From Streptomyces sp. TLI_053 (GTDB lineage: Bacteria > Actinomycetota > Actinomycetes > Streptomycetales > Streptomycetaceae): DNA of 64,000 bases. The DNA lies in NCBI RefSeq assembly GCF_900105395.1, contig NZ_LT629775.1, forward strand, positions 7,715,501 through 7,779,500. Direction: 5' to 3'. The number at the start of each line of letters is the position of its first letter. Positions within the stretch are counted from its first letter, which is position 1. The translations under genes were made by a program, and so were the position numbers. Below, piece after piece: positions 5,982 to 14,538 of this stretch. The notes beneath the pieces were generated by a model. It searched no databases. It had not been told where the DNA came from and saw only the letters and a program-made list of their open reading frames with translations.

Positions 5982-8264
5982 TCAGATCTCGTGGCCGAGG
6001 TCGGCGGCGAGCGACTTCAGGAGGTCGTAGGCGGCCTCCGGGATCACCGTGCCGGGCGGGAAGACCGCCGCGGCGCCCGCCTCGTAGAGGGCGTCGAAGT
6101 CCTGCGGGGGGATCACCCCGCCGACCACGATGGTGATGTCCTCGCGTCCGGCGGCGGCGAGTTCGGCGCGCAGCGCGGGCACCAGGGTGAGGTGGCCGGC
6201 GGCGAGCGAGGAGACGCCGACGATGTGCACGTCCGCCTCGACGGCCTGCCGGGCGACCTCGGCCGGGGTCTGGAACAGCGGGCCGACGTCGACGGTGAAA
6301 CCGAGGTCGGCGAAGGCGGTGGCGATCACCTTCTGGCCGCGGTCGTGGCCGTCCTGGCCCATCTTGGCGACCAGGATGCGCGGCCGGCGGCCCTCGGCCC
6401 GCTCGAACCGCTCGACCAGGTCGCGGGTGCGCTGCAGGGGGGCGGAGGGGCCCGCTTCGTCTCGGTACACACCGGAGATGGTACGGATCTGGCCGGAGTG
6501 GCGGCCGTACACCTTCTCCAGGGCGTCGGAGATCTCGCCGACGGTGGCCTTGGCACGGGCGGCGTTGACGGCCAGGTGCAGCAGGTTGCCGTCGAGCGAG
6601 CCGCCGCGCGAGGGACCGGCCTCGGCGGCCCGGGTGAGCGCGTCCAGGGCGGCGCGGGTGGCGGCCTCGTCGCGCTCCGCGCGCAGCCGGCGCAGCTTCT
6701 CGAGCTGGGCGGCGCGCACCGCGGAGTTGTCGACCTTGAGCACGTCGATCTGCTCGTCGCTCTCGACCCGGTACTTGTTGACGCCGATCACCGGCTGGCG
6801 GCCGGAGTCGATCCGCGCCTGGGTGCGGGCGGCCGCCTCCTCGACCCGCAGCTTGGGGATGCCGGCGTCGATGGCCTTGGCCATGCCGCCGGCCGCCTCG
6901 ACCTCCTGGATGTGCTGCCAGGCGCGGTTCGCCAGGTCGTGGGTGAGCTTCTCGACGTAGGCCGAGCCGCCCCACGGGTCGATGACCCGGCAGGTGCCGG
7001 ACTCCTGCTGCAGCAGCAGCTGGGTGTTGCGGGCGATCCGGGCGGAGAAGTCGGTCGGCAGCGCGAGCGCCTCGTCCAGCGCGTTGGTGTGCAGCGACTG
7101 GGTGTGGCCCTGGGTGGCGGCCATCGCCTCCACGCAGGTGCGGGCGACGTTGTTGAAGACGTCCTGGGCGGTGAGCGACCAGCCGGAGGTCTGCGAGTGG
7201 GTGCGCAGCGACAGCGACTTGGCGTTCTTCGGGTCGAACTGCTTGACCAGCTTGGCCCAGAGCAGCCGGGCCGCGCGCAGCTTGGCGACCTCCATGAAGA
7301 AGTTCATGCCGATCGCCCAGAAGAACGACAGCCGGGGCGCGAACGCGTCCACGTCCAGGCCGACGTCCAGTCCGGCCCGCAGGTACTCGACGCCGTCGGC
7401 CAGGGTGTAGGCCAGCTCCAGGTCGGCGGTGGCCCCGGCCTCCTGGATGTGGTAGCCCGAGATGGAGATCGAGTTGTACCGGGGCATCTTCTGCGAGGTG
7501 TACGCGAAGATGTCGGAGATGATCCGCATCGAGGGCTGCGGCGGGTAGATGTACGTGTTGCGGACCATGAACTCCTTGAGGATGTCGTTCTGGATGGTCC
7601 CGGCCAGCTTCTCCGGCGGCACCCCCTGCTCCTCGGCCGCGACGATGTACAGCGCCAGGACGGGCAGCACCGCGCCGTTCATGGTCATCGAGACGGACAT
7701 CCGGTCCAGCGGGATGCCGTCGAACAGCTGGCGCATGTCGTAGATCGAGTCGATCGCGACGCCCGCCATGCCGACGTCGCCGGTGACCCGCGGGTGGTCG
7801 CTGTCGTAGCCGCGGTGGGTCGGCAGGTCGAAGGCGACCGACAGGCCCTTCTGGCCGGCCGCCAGGTTGCGGCGGTAGAAGGCGTTGGACTCCTCGGCGG
7901 TGGAGAAGCCCGCGTACTGCCGGACCGTCCACGGCTGGTTGACGTACATCGTCGGGTACGGGCCGCGCAGGTACGGGGCGATGCCCGGGTAGGTGCCCAG
8001 GAAGTCCAGGCCGGCGAGGTCCTCGGCGGTGTACAGCGGCTTGACGCCGATGCCCTCGGGGGTGTCCCAGAGCTGCTCGTCGACGTCCTTGCCGGTGGCC
8101 TGCCGCCAGGCGGCGCGCCACTGGGCCTCGGTGGCCTCCGGGCGGCCGGTCCCGGCGTCCGGGCGGTCGGCTCCGGCGTCCGGGCGGGTGGTCCCGGTGT
8201 CCTGGTCCGCGGGGGCGCCGTCGGCGTCCGGGTCCAGCCCGATCGCGGTGAAGTCGGGGATCAT
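5982..8264 (-). CDS. mutB: methylmalonyl-CoA mutase large (catalytic) subunit
   Basis: A 760-residue subunit that interconverts methylmalonyl-CoA and succinyl-CoA with adenosylcobalamin, linking propionate and branched-chain catabolism to the TCA cycle and supplying polyketide extender units. The substrate-binding barrel includes YPTMYVNQPWTVRQYAGF, AFDLPTHRGYDSDHPRV and RNTQLLLQQESGTCRVIDP. The C-terminal B12-binding domain has the base-off motif GQDGHDRG (about residues 633-640). Residues about 20-45 are a low-complexity insert with repeated RPDAG. The start ATG overlaps the mutA stop as ATGA, implying translational coupling. Confidence 0.97.
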   Translation of the reverse strand: MIPDFTAIGLDPDADGAPADQDTGTTRPDAGADRPDAGTGRPEATEAQWRAAWRQATGKDVDEQLWDTPEGIGVKPLYTAEDLAGLDFLGTYPGIAPYLRGPYPTMYVNQPWTVRQYAGFSTAEESNAFYRRNLAAGQKGLSVAFDLPTHRGYDSDHPRVTGDVGMAGVAIDSIYDMRQLFDGIPLDRMSVSMTMNGAVLPVLALYIVAAEEQGVPPEKLAGTIQNDILKEFMVRNTYIYPPQPSMRIISDIFAYTSQKMPRYNSISISGYHIQEAGATADLELAYTLADGVEYLRAGLDVGLDVDAFAPRLSFFWAIGMNFFMEVAKLRAARLLWAKLVKQFDPKNAKSLSLRTHSQTSGWSLTAQDVFNNVARTCVEAMAATQGHTQSLHTNALDEALALPTDFSARIARNTQLLLQQESGTCRVIDPWGGSAYVEKLTHDLANRAWQHIQEVEAAGGMAKAIDAGIPKLRVEEAAARTQARIDSGRQPVIGVNKYRVESDEQIDVLKVDNSAVRAAQLEKLRRLRAERDEAATRAALDALTRAAEAGPSRGGSLDGNLLHLAVNAARAKATVGEISDALEKVYGRHSGQIRTISGVYRDEAGPSAPLQRTRDLVERFERAEGRRPRILVAKMGQDGHDRGQKVIATAFADLGFTVDVGPLFQTPAEVARQAVEADVHIVGVSSLAAGHLTLVPALRAELAAAGREDITIVVGGVIPPQDFDALYEAGAAAVFPPGTVIPEAAYDLLKSLAADLGHEI

Positions 8265-10132
8265 CGGGCCACTCCGATCTCGTCGAGCAGGGAGGTCAGG
8301 ACGGCGACGGCGTCGCCGCCGGCGAAGACGAAGCCGTCCACGTCCGCGGGCGGGTTCTCGCCCGGCCGGCCGGCCAGCAGGACGCGGCGCGCGCCGGCGG
8401 CCCTGAGCGCGCCGGCCACCGCCCCGGCGTGCTCGCCGTACAGGGCGTCGCTGGAGCAGAGGCAGGCCACCGCGGCGCCGCTCGCGGCGAACGCCTCGGC
8501 GAAGGCCGCCGGGTCGGTGCCCTCGTGCGCGCTGGTGGCGATGCCGCCGGCCTGGAACAGGTTGGCGGCGAAGGTGGTGCGCGCGGTGTGCGCGGACGCG
8601 CTGCCGATCGACGCCAGGAACAGCGCCGGCCGCCCGCCGGTGGCCGCGAGGTGCGCGTCCGAGCGGTCGCGCAGGGCCTCGTACGCCTCGGCGCGCCGCA
8701 CCGTCGGCAGCCCGCCGCCGGGGCCGGCCGGGGCCGGTTCGCGGACCAGTGCCTGCTCGCCGAGGTTGGGGAACTCGCTGACACCGGTGACCGGTTCGCG
8801 CCGCTTGGCGAGCCGGACCGAGCGCTCGGCCCAGGTGGCGGCGATCCGCTCCTCGACCAGGCCGGACTCCAGCGCCGCGCGCTGGCCGCCGGCCCGCTCG
8901 ATCTCCTGGAACCAGGCCCAGGCGGCGTGGGCGAGTTCGTCGGTCAGCCGCTCGACGTACCAGGAGCCGCCGGCCGGGTCGACGACCCGGGCCAGGTGCG
9001 ACTCCTCGAGCAGGATCGCCTGGGTGTTGCGGGCGATCCGGCGGGCGAAGGCGTCCGGCAGGCCGACCGCCGAGTCGAACGGCAGCACGGTCACCGCGTC
9101 GGCCCCGCCGACACCGGCGGCCAGGCAGGCGATGGTGGTGCGCAGCATGTTCACCCACGGGTCGCGGGCGGTCATCATGACGTCGGAGGTGACGGCGTGC
9201 TGGCGCTGCGCCGAGGCGGCCGGGGTGGCGCCGGAGGCCTCGGCCACCCGGGCCCAGAGCCGGCGCGCTGCGCGGAGCTTGGCGATCGTCAGGAACTGGT
9301 CGGCGTCCGCCGCGTAGCGGAACTCCAGCTGGCCGAGCGCGGCGTCCACGGAGAGCCCGGCGGCGGTGAGGGTGCGCAGATAGGCGACGCCGGTGGCCAC
9401 CGAGGCGCCCAGCTCCTGGGCGGGCGAGGCGCCGGCCCCGTGGTACGGCAGGGCGTCGACGGCCAGCGCGCGCACGCCGGGGAAGCCCTCGGCGCAGCGG
9501 GCGGCGAGCGCGGCGGCCTCGGCGAGCAGGGCGTCGGTGCGCGCGGCGTCGCCGGTGCGGGCCTGCAGGCCGAGCGGGTCGGCGCCCAGGGTGGCGACGG
9601 CGGAGCCGGGGGAGACCTCGCGCTCCCGGTACAGCGCGAACAGCTGCTCGGCGGCTGCGGGGAACTCGGCGCCGGCGTCGAGGACCACGGCGGCCAGGTC
9701 GAGGTAGACGCCGGTGAGCGCCTCGCCCAGCGCGGTGACCGGGAGCCCGGCCCCGCCGAGCTCCAGCCAGAGCGAACCGCCGCCGTGCTCCAGGTCGGCC
9801 AGCGCGGCCTGGTTGGTGCGCCGCGGATCGGGGTCGCTGTGCCGCTGGCGGACGTCCCAGCCCGAGACCGAGGCGCCCTGCGGCCGGGCGCCGCGCACGA
9901 ACGGCGGGAAGCCGGGGAGGCCGGGGTCGGCCGGGGCGTCCTCGGCGGTGTACAGCGGGCGGGCGCGCAGCCCGTCCTGGAGCGCGGTACCGAGCGCGTG
10001 CTCGGCCGCGGCGCCGTCCTCGGGCTGCGCCCCCGCCTTGCGGAGCACACCCTCGACGAGGGTCTGCCACTGCTCGCGGTGGGCGGCCGGGAACTCGGCG
10101 GCCAGGGGAAGCCCTTCGGGCGGGACCGTCAT
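8261..10132 (-). CDS. mutA: methylmalonyl-CoA mutase small subunit
   Basis: A 623-residue non-catalytic partner of the mutase heterodimer. It shares the barrel with the large subunit (RPLYTAED, AARRLWARVAEA, RIARNTQAILLEESHLARVVDP, GGSWYVERLTDELAHAAW) and ends in a Rossmann-like domain that lacks the DxHxxG cobalamin motif, as expected for MutA. It is first in the operon mutA-mutB-meaB. The ATG at 10132 follows a G-rich leader that I could not resolve into promoter elements. No methylmalonyl-CoA epimerase gene is next to it, so that step must be encoded elsewhere. Confidence 0.95.
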   Translation of the reverse strand: MTVPPEGLPLAAEFPAAHREQWQTLVEGVLRKAGAQPEDGAAAEHALGTALQDGLRARPLYTAEDAPADPGLPGFPPFVRGARPQGASVSGWDVRQRHSDPDPRRTNQAALADLEHGGGSLWLELGGAGLPVTALGEALTGVYLDLAAVVLDAGAEFPAAAEQLFALYREREVSPGSAVATLGADPLGLQARTGDAARTDALLAEAAALAARCAEGFPGVRALAVDALPYHGAGASPAQELGASVATGVAYLRTLTAAGLSVDAALGQLEFRYAADADQFLTIAKLRAARRLWARVAEASGATPAASAQRQHAVTSDVMMTARDPWVNMLRTTIACLAAGVGGADAVTVLPFDSAVGLPDAFARRIARNTQAILLEESHLARVVDPAGGSWYVERLTDELAHAAWAWFQEIERAGGQRAALESGLVEERIAATWAERSVRLAKRREPVTGVSEFPNLGEQALVREPAPAGPGGGLPTVRRAEAYEALRDRSDAHLAATGGRPALFLASIGSASAHTARTTFAANLFQAGGIATSAHEGTDPAAFAEAFAASGAAVACLCSSDALYGEHAGAVAGALRAAGARRVLLAGRPGENPPADVDGFVFAGGDAVAVLTSLLDEIGVAR

Positions 10133-10539
10133 GCCCCGCAGGTTAGCGCCCGTTCGCGGGGGCGCAGGAGAGGCGAAGGGTGTGACCTTGCCCTCGCTGT
10201 GCACTCTGTTGCACTACCGGTGCCACAGGGGGCGCGAGAGGGGGTGCGAACAGGGGGTCGAGCAGGGGTGGGACAGGGGTTGAGCAGGGGTTGAGCAGGG
10301 GTCCGGAAGGGGGTGCTCGCGGTCCGGGGCGCGGTTTCGGAGGCGGGTGGCTTGCGGAACCTCGGTGGTCATCTATTAAGTTACTTAGTAGAGCGCGGGT
10401 GGAGGGCGCCGGAGGGCGCCGCGGAGGGCGCCGTACCCCTCGCCGTACGCCGGCCTGCCCGTTCACCCGCCCGTGTTCACGCCCTTCGGTTCGACCGTCA
10501 CCCCTGCCCGTCCCTACTCGTCGCCAGGAGACCGCCACC
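10133..10539. other. intergenic region between mutA and the NlpC/P60 gene
   Basis: No gene is supported in these 407 bp between divergent genes. It holds short direct repeats of GGTTGAGCAGG near 10275-10300, an AT-rich inverted repeat CTATTAAGTTACTTAGTAG at 10373-10391 that resembles a MarR-type operator and lies about 150 bp before the NlpC/P60 start, and repeated GGAGGGCGCC at 10400-10435. I looked for a c-di-AMP (ydaO) riboswitch, common ahead of such hydrolases, and did not find its signature. Confidence 0.5.
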
Positions 10540-11568
10540 ATGGGAAAGCGCCGCAAGCCCAGCCCCCCGAGCCGGGCCCGCCTGGCGGTCCTCACGACCG
10601 CGATGGCCGGCGGCGTCGTCCTCACCGCCGGTCCCGCCCAGGCCGAGCCCGCGCCGGGCCTCGCCAGCGTGAAGGAGGAGGTCGACCGGCTCAACGAGGA
10701 GGCCGAGCAGTCGATCGAGCGCTACAACGGCTTCCAGGAGAAGCAGCAGAAGCTCCAGGGCGAGGCGAGCCGGATCCAGGAGAAGGTGGCCCGGGGCCAG
10801 GACGCGATGAACGAGCTGCGTACCCAGCTCGGCGGCGTCGCGGCCGACCAGTACCGCAACGGCGGCATCGACCCGTCCGTGCAGCTGATGCTCGACTCCG
10901 ACCCCGGCGCCTACCTGGCCCGGGCCGCCGCCCAGAACCAGGTCGTCGACTCGCAGGCGGCCCTGCTGCGCCAGGCCCTGGCCGAGCAGCGCCGGCTCGA
11001 CCAGGACCGCGCCGAGGCCACCGCCACCCTCGGTCAGCTCGACCAGGCGGCCGCCGCGCTCGCGGGCGAGAAGAAGGCGGTCCAGGACAAGCTGGCCAAG
11101 GCCCAGGCGCTGCTCAACAGGCTCAGCGCCGCCGACCGGGCCAGGATCAACGCCCAGGAGGCGGCCGCCACCCGGGCCTCCCGCTCCGCCGCCGAGCGGC
11201 CCGACCCCGCCGTGCCCGCCTCCGGCCGCGCGGCCGCCGCGATCCGCTTCGCCTACGCGCAGCTCGGCAAGCCGTACGTCTGGGGCGCCACCGGCCCGTC
11301 CGGCTTCGACTGCTCCGGCCTCACCGGCGCCGCCTACCGCGCGGCCGACGTCAAGCTCCCGCGCGTCTCCCAGGCCCAGTGGAACGCCGGCGCCCGCGTC
11401 GCCCGCGCCGACCTCCAGCCGGGCGACCTGGTCTTCTTCTACGGCGACCTGCACCACGTCGGCCTCTACATCGGCGACGGGAAGATGATCCATGCCCCGC
11501 GCACGGGGAAGAACGTCGAGATCCTCCCGATCGACGCCATGCCCTACGTCGGCGCGGTCCGCCCCTGA
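10540..11568 (+). CDS. secreted NlpC/P60 peptidoglycan endopeptidase
   Basis: A 342-residue exported cell-wall hydrolase. A signal peptide (MGKRRKPSPPSRAR, a hydrophobic core, then AQA) is followed by a long coiled coil (about residues 40-220, rich in E, Q, A and L) and a C-terminal NlpC/P60 domain that cleaves peptide cross-bridges. The catalytic Cys is in FDCSGL (residue 258), His in HHVGLYIG (306), and the third polar residue is the His of MIHAPR (318). CAGGAGA precedes the ATG by 7-8 nt. This architecture matches actinobacterial RipA/Cwl-type hydrolases, where the coiled coil restrains the catalytic domain. Substrate bond is not determinable from sequence. Confidence 0.92.
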   Translation: MGKRRKPSPPSRARLAVLTTAMAGGVVLTAGPAQAEPAPGLASVKEEVDRLNEEAEQSIERYNGFQEKQQKLQGEASRIQEKVARGQDAMNELRTQLGGVAADQYRNGGIDPSVQLMLDSDPGAYLARAAAQNQVVDSQAALLRQALAEQRRLDQDRAEATATLGQLDQAAAALAGEKKAVQDKLAKAQALLNRLSAADRARINAQEAAATRASRSAAERPDPAVPASGRAAAAIRFAYAQLGKPYVWGATGPSGFDCSGLTGAAYRAADVKLPRVSQAQWNAGARVARADLQPGDLVFFYGDLHHVGLYIGDGKMIHAPRTGKNVEILPIDAMPYVGAVRP

Positions 11569-11618
11569 CGGGCCCCGGGCCCCGGGCCCCGGGCGCGGGC
11601 GCGGACGCGCGGTCGTGC

Positions 11619-11948
11619 TCAGTCGACGATCAGCAGGCTGGCACCGTTCGGCGCGCTCGAGCGGTGCGCCTCCGCGTCGTCGGCCACCTGGTAGCTGCCG
11701 CCCCGGCCGGTCACCACGACCCGGCCGTCGTCGAGCGTGGTGACGAGCTCGCCCTCCAGGACGAACAGGACGTGCCCCTTGCGGCACCAGTGGTCCGCGA
11801 CGTAGCCCGGGCTGTAGTCGACCCGCCGGACCCGGACGTCCCCGAACCGCTGGACACGGCTGGTGACTTCGCCGCGCTCGCCGGGCTTGCGCTCCTCGGC
11901 GACCCGGGTCCAGTCGGTGGCGGTGAAGGGGAAACCGGTGAGGTCCAT
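11619..11948 (-). CDS. small DHCW-type cupin protein
   Basis: A 109-residue single-domain cupin. The motif ADHWCRKGHVLFVLEGEL corresponds to the first cupin motif of the DHCW-motif cupin-fold family (here DHWC), and DDGRVVVTGRGGSYQVADDAEAHRSS to the second. Such proteins bind a metal in a small beta barrel, but the function of this family is not established. It converges with the NlpC/P60 gene; the gap contains tandem GGGCCCC repeats (11571-11592) and no clear T-run terminator. The gene is preceded by the M56 peptidase gene on the same strand, 38 bp away. Confidence 0.75.
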   Translation of the reverse strand: MDLTGFPFTATDWTRVAEERKPGERGEVTSRVQRFGDVRVRRVDYSPGYVADHWCRKGHVLFVLEGELVTTLDDGRVVVTGRGGSYQVADDAEAHRSSAPNGASLLIVD

Positions 11949-11986
11949 GCCGTCACCCTGGTCGGTCGTTCCGGACTGCCCCCGGG

Positions 11987-12874
11987 TCACGGGTGCGGGG
12001 CGCAGGCCAGCAGGTAGGGGAGGAGCGGGGCGGCGAGGGCGGCCAGGCGGTAGGCGGGCGCCGGGGCCGCGGGGGGCCGGGCGAGGCGCTGGACCCGGGC
12101 GAGCACGCCGGTGGACGCGGCGGCGAGGGCGGCCGGGGCCGGTCCGGGCCCGGTGGTGGCCAGGGCGCAGAGCGCGCCCGCGAGTTCGGCGCGGGTCACC
12201 CGGGCGAGCGCGGCGTCGTCGGCCGCCATCTCCAGCAGCAGCGCCACCTCGGCCCGCCCGAGCCGGGCGAGCGGGAGGCGGCCGAGGAGGAGCGCGAAGG
12301 TGTCCGCGGCCAGCAGGACCAGGTGGTGGCGTCCGCGCAGGTGCCCGTACTCGTGGGCGACGGCCGCGGCGAGCCCGCGCTCGTCCAGCAGGTCGACGGC
12401 GCCCCGGGTCGCCACCACCCGGGCCCGGCGGCCGGGCAGGCAGTAGACGGCGGGCCGCGGGTCCTCCAGGACGAGCAGCCGGAGTCCCGGTTCCCGGGTG
12501 GCCACCAGGTCGAGCGTCCGGCGGTGCCGTCGCCGGGCTCCGGCGGCCCGGGCGGCGAGCACGGCGGTGACCGCCGCCACCGCGCCGCCGGCCGCGACCG
12601 GGACCCACCGGTCGTGGACGTGCGGTGCGACGGCCGGTTCCAGGTGCGGGAACAGTCCGACGAGGCCGGCCGGTTCGTGTCCGAGCGGCGCCACCAGGTG
12701 GTGCGCCGCCAGCAGCAGTCCGGTGCCGAAGGAGGCCATCAGCGCGAGCCAGAGCGCCGCACCGAGGGCGGGTCGCGCCTGGAGCCGGGCCCGCAGCCGC
12801 GCCGAGCCGGCCAGCCGGCGCGGGAGCAGGACGCCGACCAGGAGCAGGTGCAGTGCCAGCAGGGCCAGGGTCAC
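11987..12874 (-). CDS. M56/M48-type membrane metallopeptidase (BlaR1-like)
   Basis: A 295-residue membrane protein with hydrophobic helices at the N-terminus (LALLALHLLLVGVLLP), at about residues 35-55 and 90-110, and at the C-terminus. The zinc protease motif HEYGH lies in AAAVAHEYGHLRGRHH, and the third-ligand region is LLLEMAADDAA. It lacks a long extracellular penicillin-binding sensor domain, so it is the short actinobacterial relative of BlaR1/MecR1. Its GTG start overlaps the stop of the BlaI gene (GTGA). The pair resembles sensor-protease/repressor modules in which the protease cleaves BlaI; the inducing signal here is unknown. Confidence 0.85.
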   Translation of the reverse strand: MTLALLALHLLLVGVLLPRRLAGSARLRARLQARPALGAALWLALMASFGTGLLLAAHHLVAPLGHEPAGLVGLFPHLEPAVAPHVHDRWVPVAAGGAVAAVTAVLAARAAGARRRHRRTLDLVATREPGLRLLVLEDPRPAVYCLPGRRARVVATRGAVDLLDERGLAAAVAHEYGHLRGRHHLVLLAADTFALLLGRLPLARLGRAEVALLLEMAADDAALARVTRAELAGALCALATTGPGPAPAALAAASTGVLARVQRLARPPAAPAPAYRLAALAAPLLPYLLACAPHP

Positions 12875-13245
12875 CGTTCGTCGTCCCGCGCCTTGACCTG
12901 CTCCAGTGCGGCGAGCAGGGCCGTCGCCTCGTCGCCGCTGATCCGGTCGACGAAGTGCAGCAGGGCCCCGGCGCGGTCCGGACTGCCCTCCAGGGCCTGG
13001 TGCATCAGCTGCGCGGTGTACGACTCCCGGGTGCAGGTCGGTTCGTAGACCCAGGCCCGGCCGACCTTGGTCCGCCGCAGCCACTCCTTGGTGTTCAGGA
13101 TGTCGGCGACGGTGTTGACGGTGGTGTACGCGACCGGGCGCTGCCGCCGCAGATCGTCGACGACCTCGCGCACGGTGGCCGGGCGGCCCCAGGACCAGAG
13201 CCGGTCCATGATCTCGGCCTCCAGATCACCCAGTCCGCGCAGCAC
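12871..13245 (-). CDS. BlaI/MecI/CopY-family repressor
   Basis: A 124-residue winged-helix repressor. LGDLEAEIMDRLWSWGRPATVREVVDDL and VAYTTVNTVADILNTKEWLRR are the DNA-binding helices and wing region of the Penicillinase_R family, and the C-terminal helical dimerisation region ends in LLAALEQVKARDDER. GAGGAG lies 8 nt before the GTG at 13245. The next gene is the membrane protease that probably inactivates it. No clear BlaI-type dyad (TACA-TGTA) is visible in the short upstream gap, so its operator is unknown. No resistance gene is adjacent. Confidence 0.9.
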   Translation of the reverse strand: MLRGLGDLEAEIMDRLWSWGRPATVREVVDDLRRQRPVAYTTVNTVADILNTKEWLRRTKVGRAWVYEPTCTRESYTAQLMHQALEGSPDRAGALLHFVDRISGDEATALLAALEQVKARDDER

Positions 13246-13379
13246 CCGTCCGCTCCTCAGCCGTCCCGCCCCCCGGGTCTCCTGTCCCTGTGCCCGGTGC
13301 CCGCCCATCGTACGGCCGGGTCCGGCCGCGGAGGCCGGGCGCCGGGCCCGGTCCGGGAGCCCGGGCGCCGGGTCCGCGC

Positions 13380-14318
13380 TCAGCTGCGCATCCGCCGGAG
13401 CAGGTCGGTGGCGGCCGCGGGCCAGTGCGGGTGCTCGAAGCCGAACCCGGCCGCGAGCAGCCGCCCCGGCGCCACCGCCCGGCTCTTCAGCAGCAGTTCG
13501 GTGTCCGAGCGGAGTGCGAACGCGCCCAGTTCGGCCATCCACCGGGTGGCCGGGAGCCCCACCGGGATGCCCTTGGCCCGCCGGATCGCCTGCATGAACA
13601 CCCGCTGCGGCAGCGGCGTCGGCGCGGCGAGGTTGACCGGTCCGGCGATGTCCTCCCGGTCGAGCAGGAAGCGCACCGAGCGGACCAGGTCCCGGTCGTG
13701 GATCCACGACAGGTACTGTCCGCCGCCGTCGACCGGACCGCCCAGGCCGGTCCTGGCCAGCCGCACCAGCTGGTGGAAGGCGCCGCCCGCCTCCGGGCTC
13801 ATCACCATGGCGCAGCGCAGCGCGACCCGCCGGGTGTCCGGGGTGGCCGCGTCGGTCTGCTCGCGCTCCCAGGCGCGGGCGATCCGCACGCTCCGCTCCC
13901 AGTACGCGGGGACGCCGGGCTCCTCGCCGCCGATGACGCCGGTGTCCTCGTCGTGCGGGGCGCCGTAGGTGTGGGAGTAGATGGTGGCGGTGCTCATCTG
14001 CAGCCACACCCGGGGCGGGCGCCGGGCGCCCGCGATCGCGCGGCCGACGGCCCGGGTGGAGTGCACCCGGGAGTCCATCATGTCGCGCAGGTTCTCCTCG
14101 GTGTAGCGGCAGTCGACGCTGCGCCCGGCGAGGTTGATCACGGCGTCGGCGCCGTCGACCGCGGCGGTCCAGCGGCCCAGCGAGCGGCCGTCCCAGAAGA
14201 TCTCCTGGTCGCGCCGGGGCCGGCGGGTGAGCAGCACCACCTCGTGGCCGTCGGCGGTGAGCGCGCGGTCCAGGACGCGCCCGATCTGGCCGGTCCCACC
14301 GGGTATGACGATCCTCAT
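13380..14318 (-). CDS. TIGR01777-family NAD(P)-dependent epimerase
   Basis: A 312-residue extended SDR protein. The Rossmann motif is MRIVIPGGTGQIGRVL; DAVINLAGRSVDCRYTEEN and RVWLQMSTATIYSHTYG are characteristic of the TIGR01777/SulA-like family, and the C-terminal DUF1731 domain includes WMAELGAFALRSDTELLLKSRAVAPGRLLAAGF. Substrates of this family are not well known. A good housekeeping-type promoter precedes it (separate entry), with GAGGGGGG before the ATG. Monocistronic by spacing. Confidence 0.9.
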   Translation of the reverse strand: MRIVIPGGTGQIGRVLDRALTADGHEVVLLTRRPRRDQEIFWDGRSLGRWTAAVDGADAVINLAGRSVDCRYTEENLRDMMDSRVHSTRAVGRAIAGARRPPRVWLQMSTATIYSHTYGAPHDEDTGVIGGEEPGVPAYWERSVRIARAWEREQTDAATPDTRRVALRCAMVMSPEAGGAFHQLVRLARTGLGGPVDGGGQYLSWIHDRDLVRSVRFLLDREDIAGPVNLAAPTPLPQRVFMQAIRRAKGIPVGLPATRWMAELGAFALRSDTELLLKSRAVAPGRLLAAGFGFEHPHWPAAATDLLRRMRS

Positions 14319-14351
14319 CGAGATCCCCCCTCGAAACGATTGGTCGTGCGC

Positions 14352-14380
14352 ACCCTAGCGGTCGACCTGAACGTGTTCAA
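14352..14380 (-). promoter_or_regulatory. sigma-70-type promoter of the TIGR01777 epimerase gene
   Basis: On the minus strand TTGAAC (14380-14375), a 17-bp spacer and TAGGGT (14357-14352) form a near-consensus HrdB-type promoter about 35 bp upstream of the ATG at 14318. The -35 sits in the inverted repeat TGAACGTGTTCA. Confidence 0.7.
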
Positions 14381-14483
14381 AATGCCGGTGTCGCCAGGAC
14401 ATGGCCGGAAATGTGTCCGAATCCGTGGAACCACCGGCGGCGTTCACCCGACTGGTGGTCCGGATCCGATCGTCTGCTCGCCC

Positions 14484-14523
14484 AAGCTCGCCAAAGCTCG
14501 CCCTAGCTCGTTCAAGCTCGTTC
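14484..14523. repeat. four tandem 10-bp units in the asnB leader
   Basis: AAGCTCGCCA, AAGCTCGCCC, TAGCTCGTTC and AAGCTCGTTC run head to tail and end directly at the AAGGAG ribosome-binding site of asnB. Unit conservation is 8 of 10 or better. Role unknown. Confidence 0.85.
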
Positions 14524-14538
14524 AAGGAGTGCTCGCGC

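Noticed and set aside
5088..9317. Very long open frame on the plus strand across the mutase genes
   Set aside because: It lies opposite meaB, mutB and mutA, whose motifs are unambiguous; the frame is kept open by GC-rich codon structure and has no domain or start signal.
10133..10539. c-di-AMP (ydaO) riboswitch before the NlpC/P60 gene
   Set aside because: The conserved ydaO core sequences are absent; only short direct repeats and an AT-rich dyad are present.
14371..14380. LexA/SOS box in GAACGTGTTC
   Set aside because: The actinobacterial SOS box needs GAAC-N4-GTTC; here the spacer is 2 bp. The sequence is better read as part of a -35 element.
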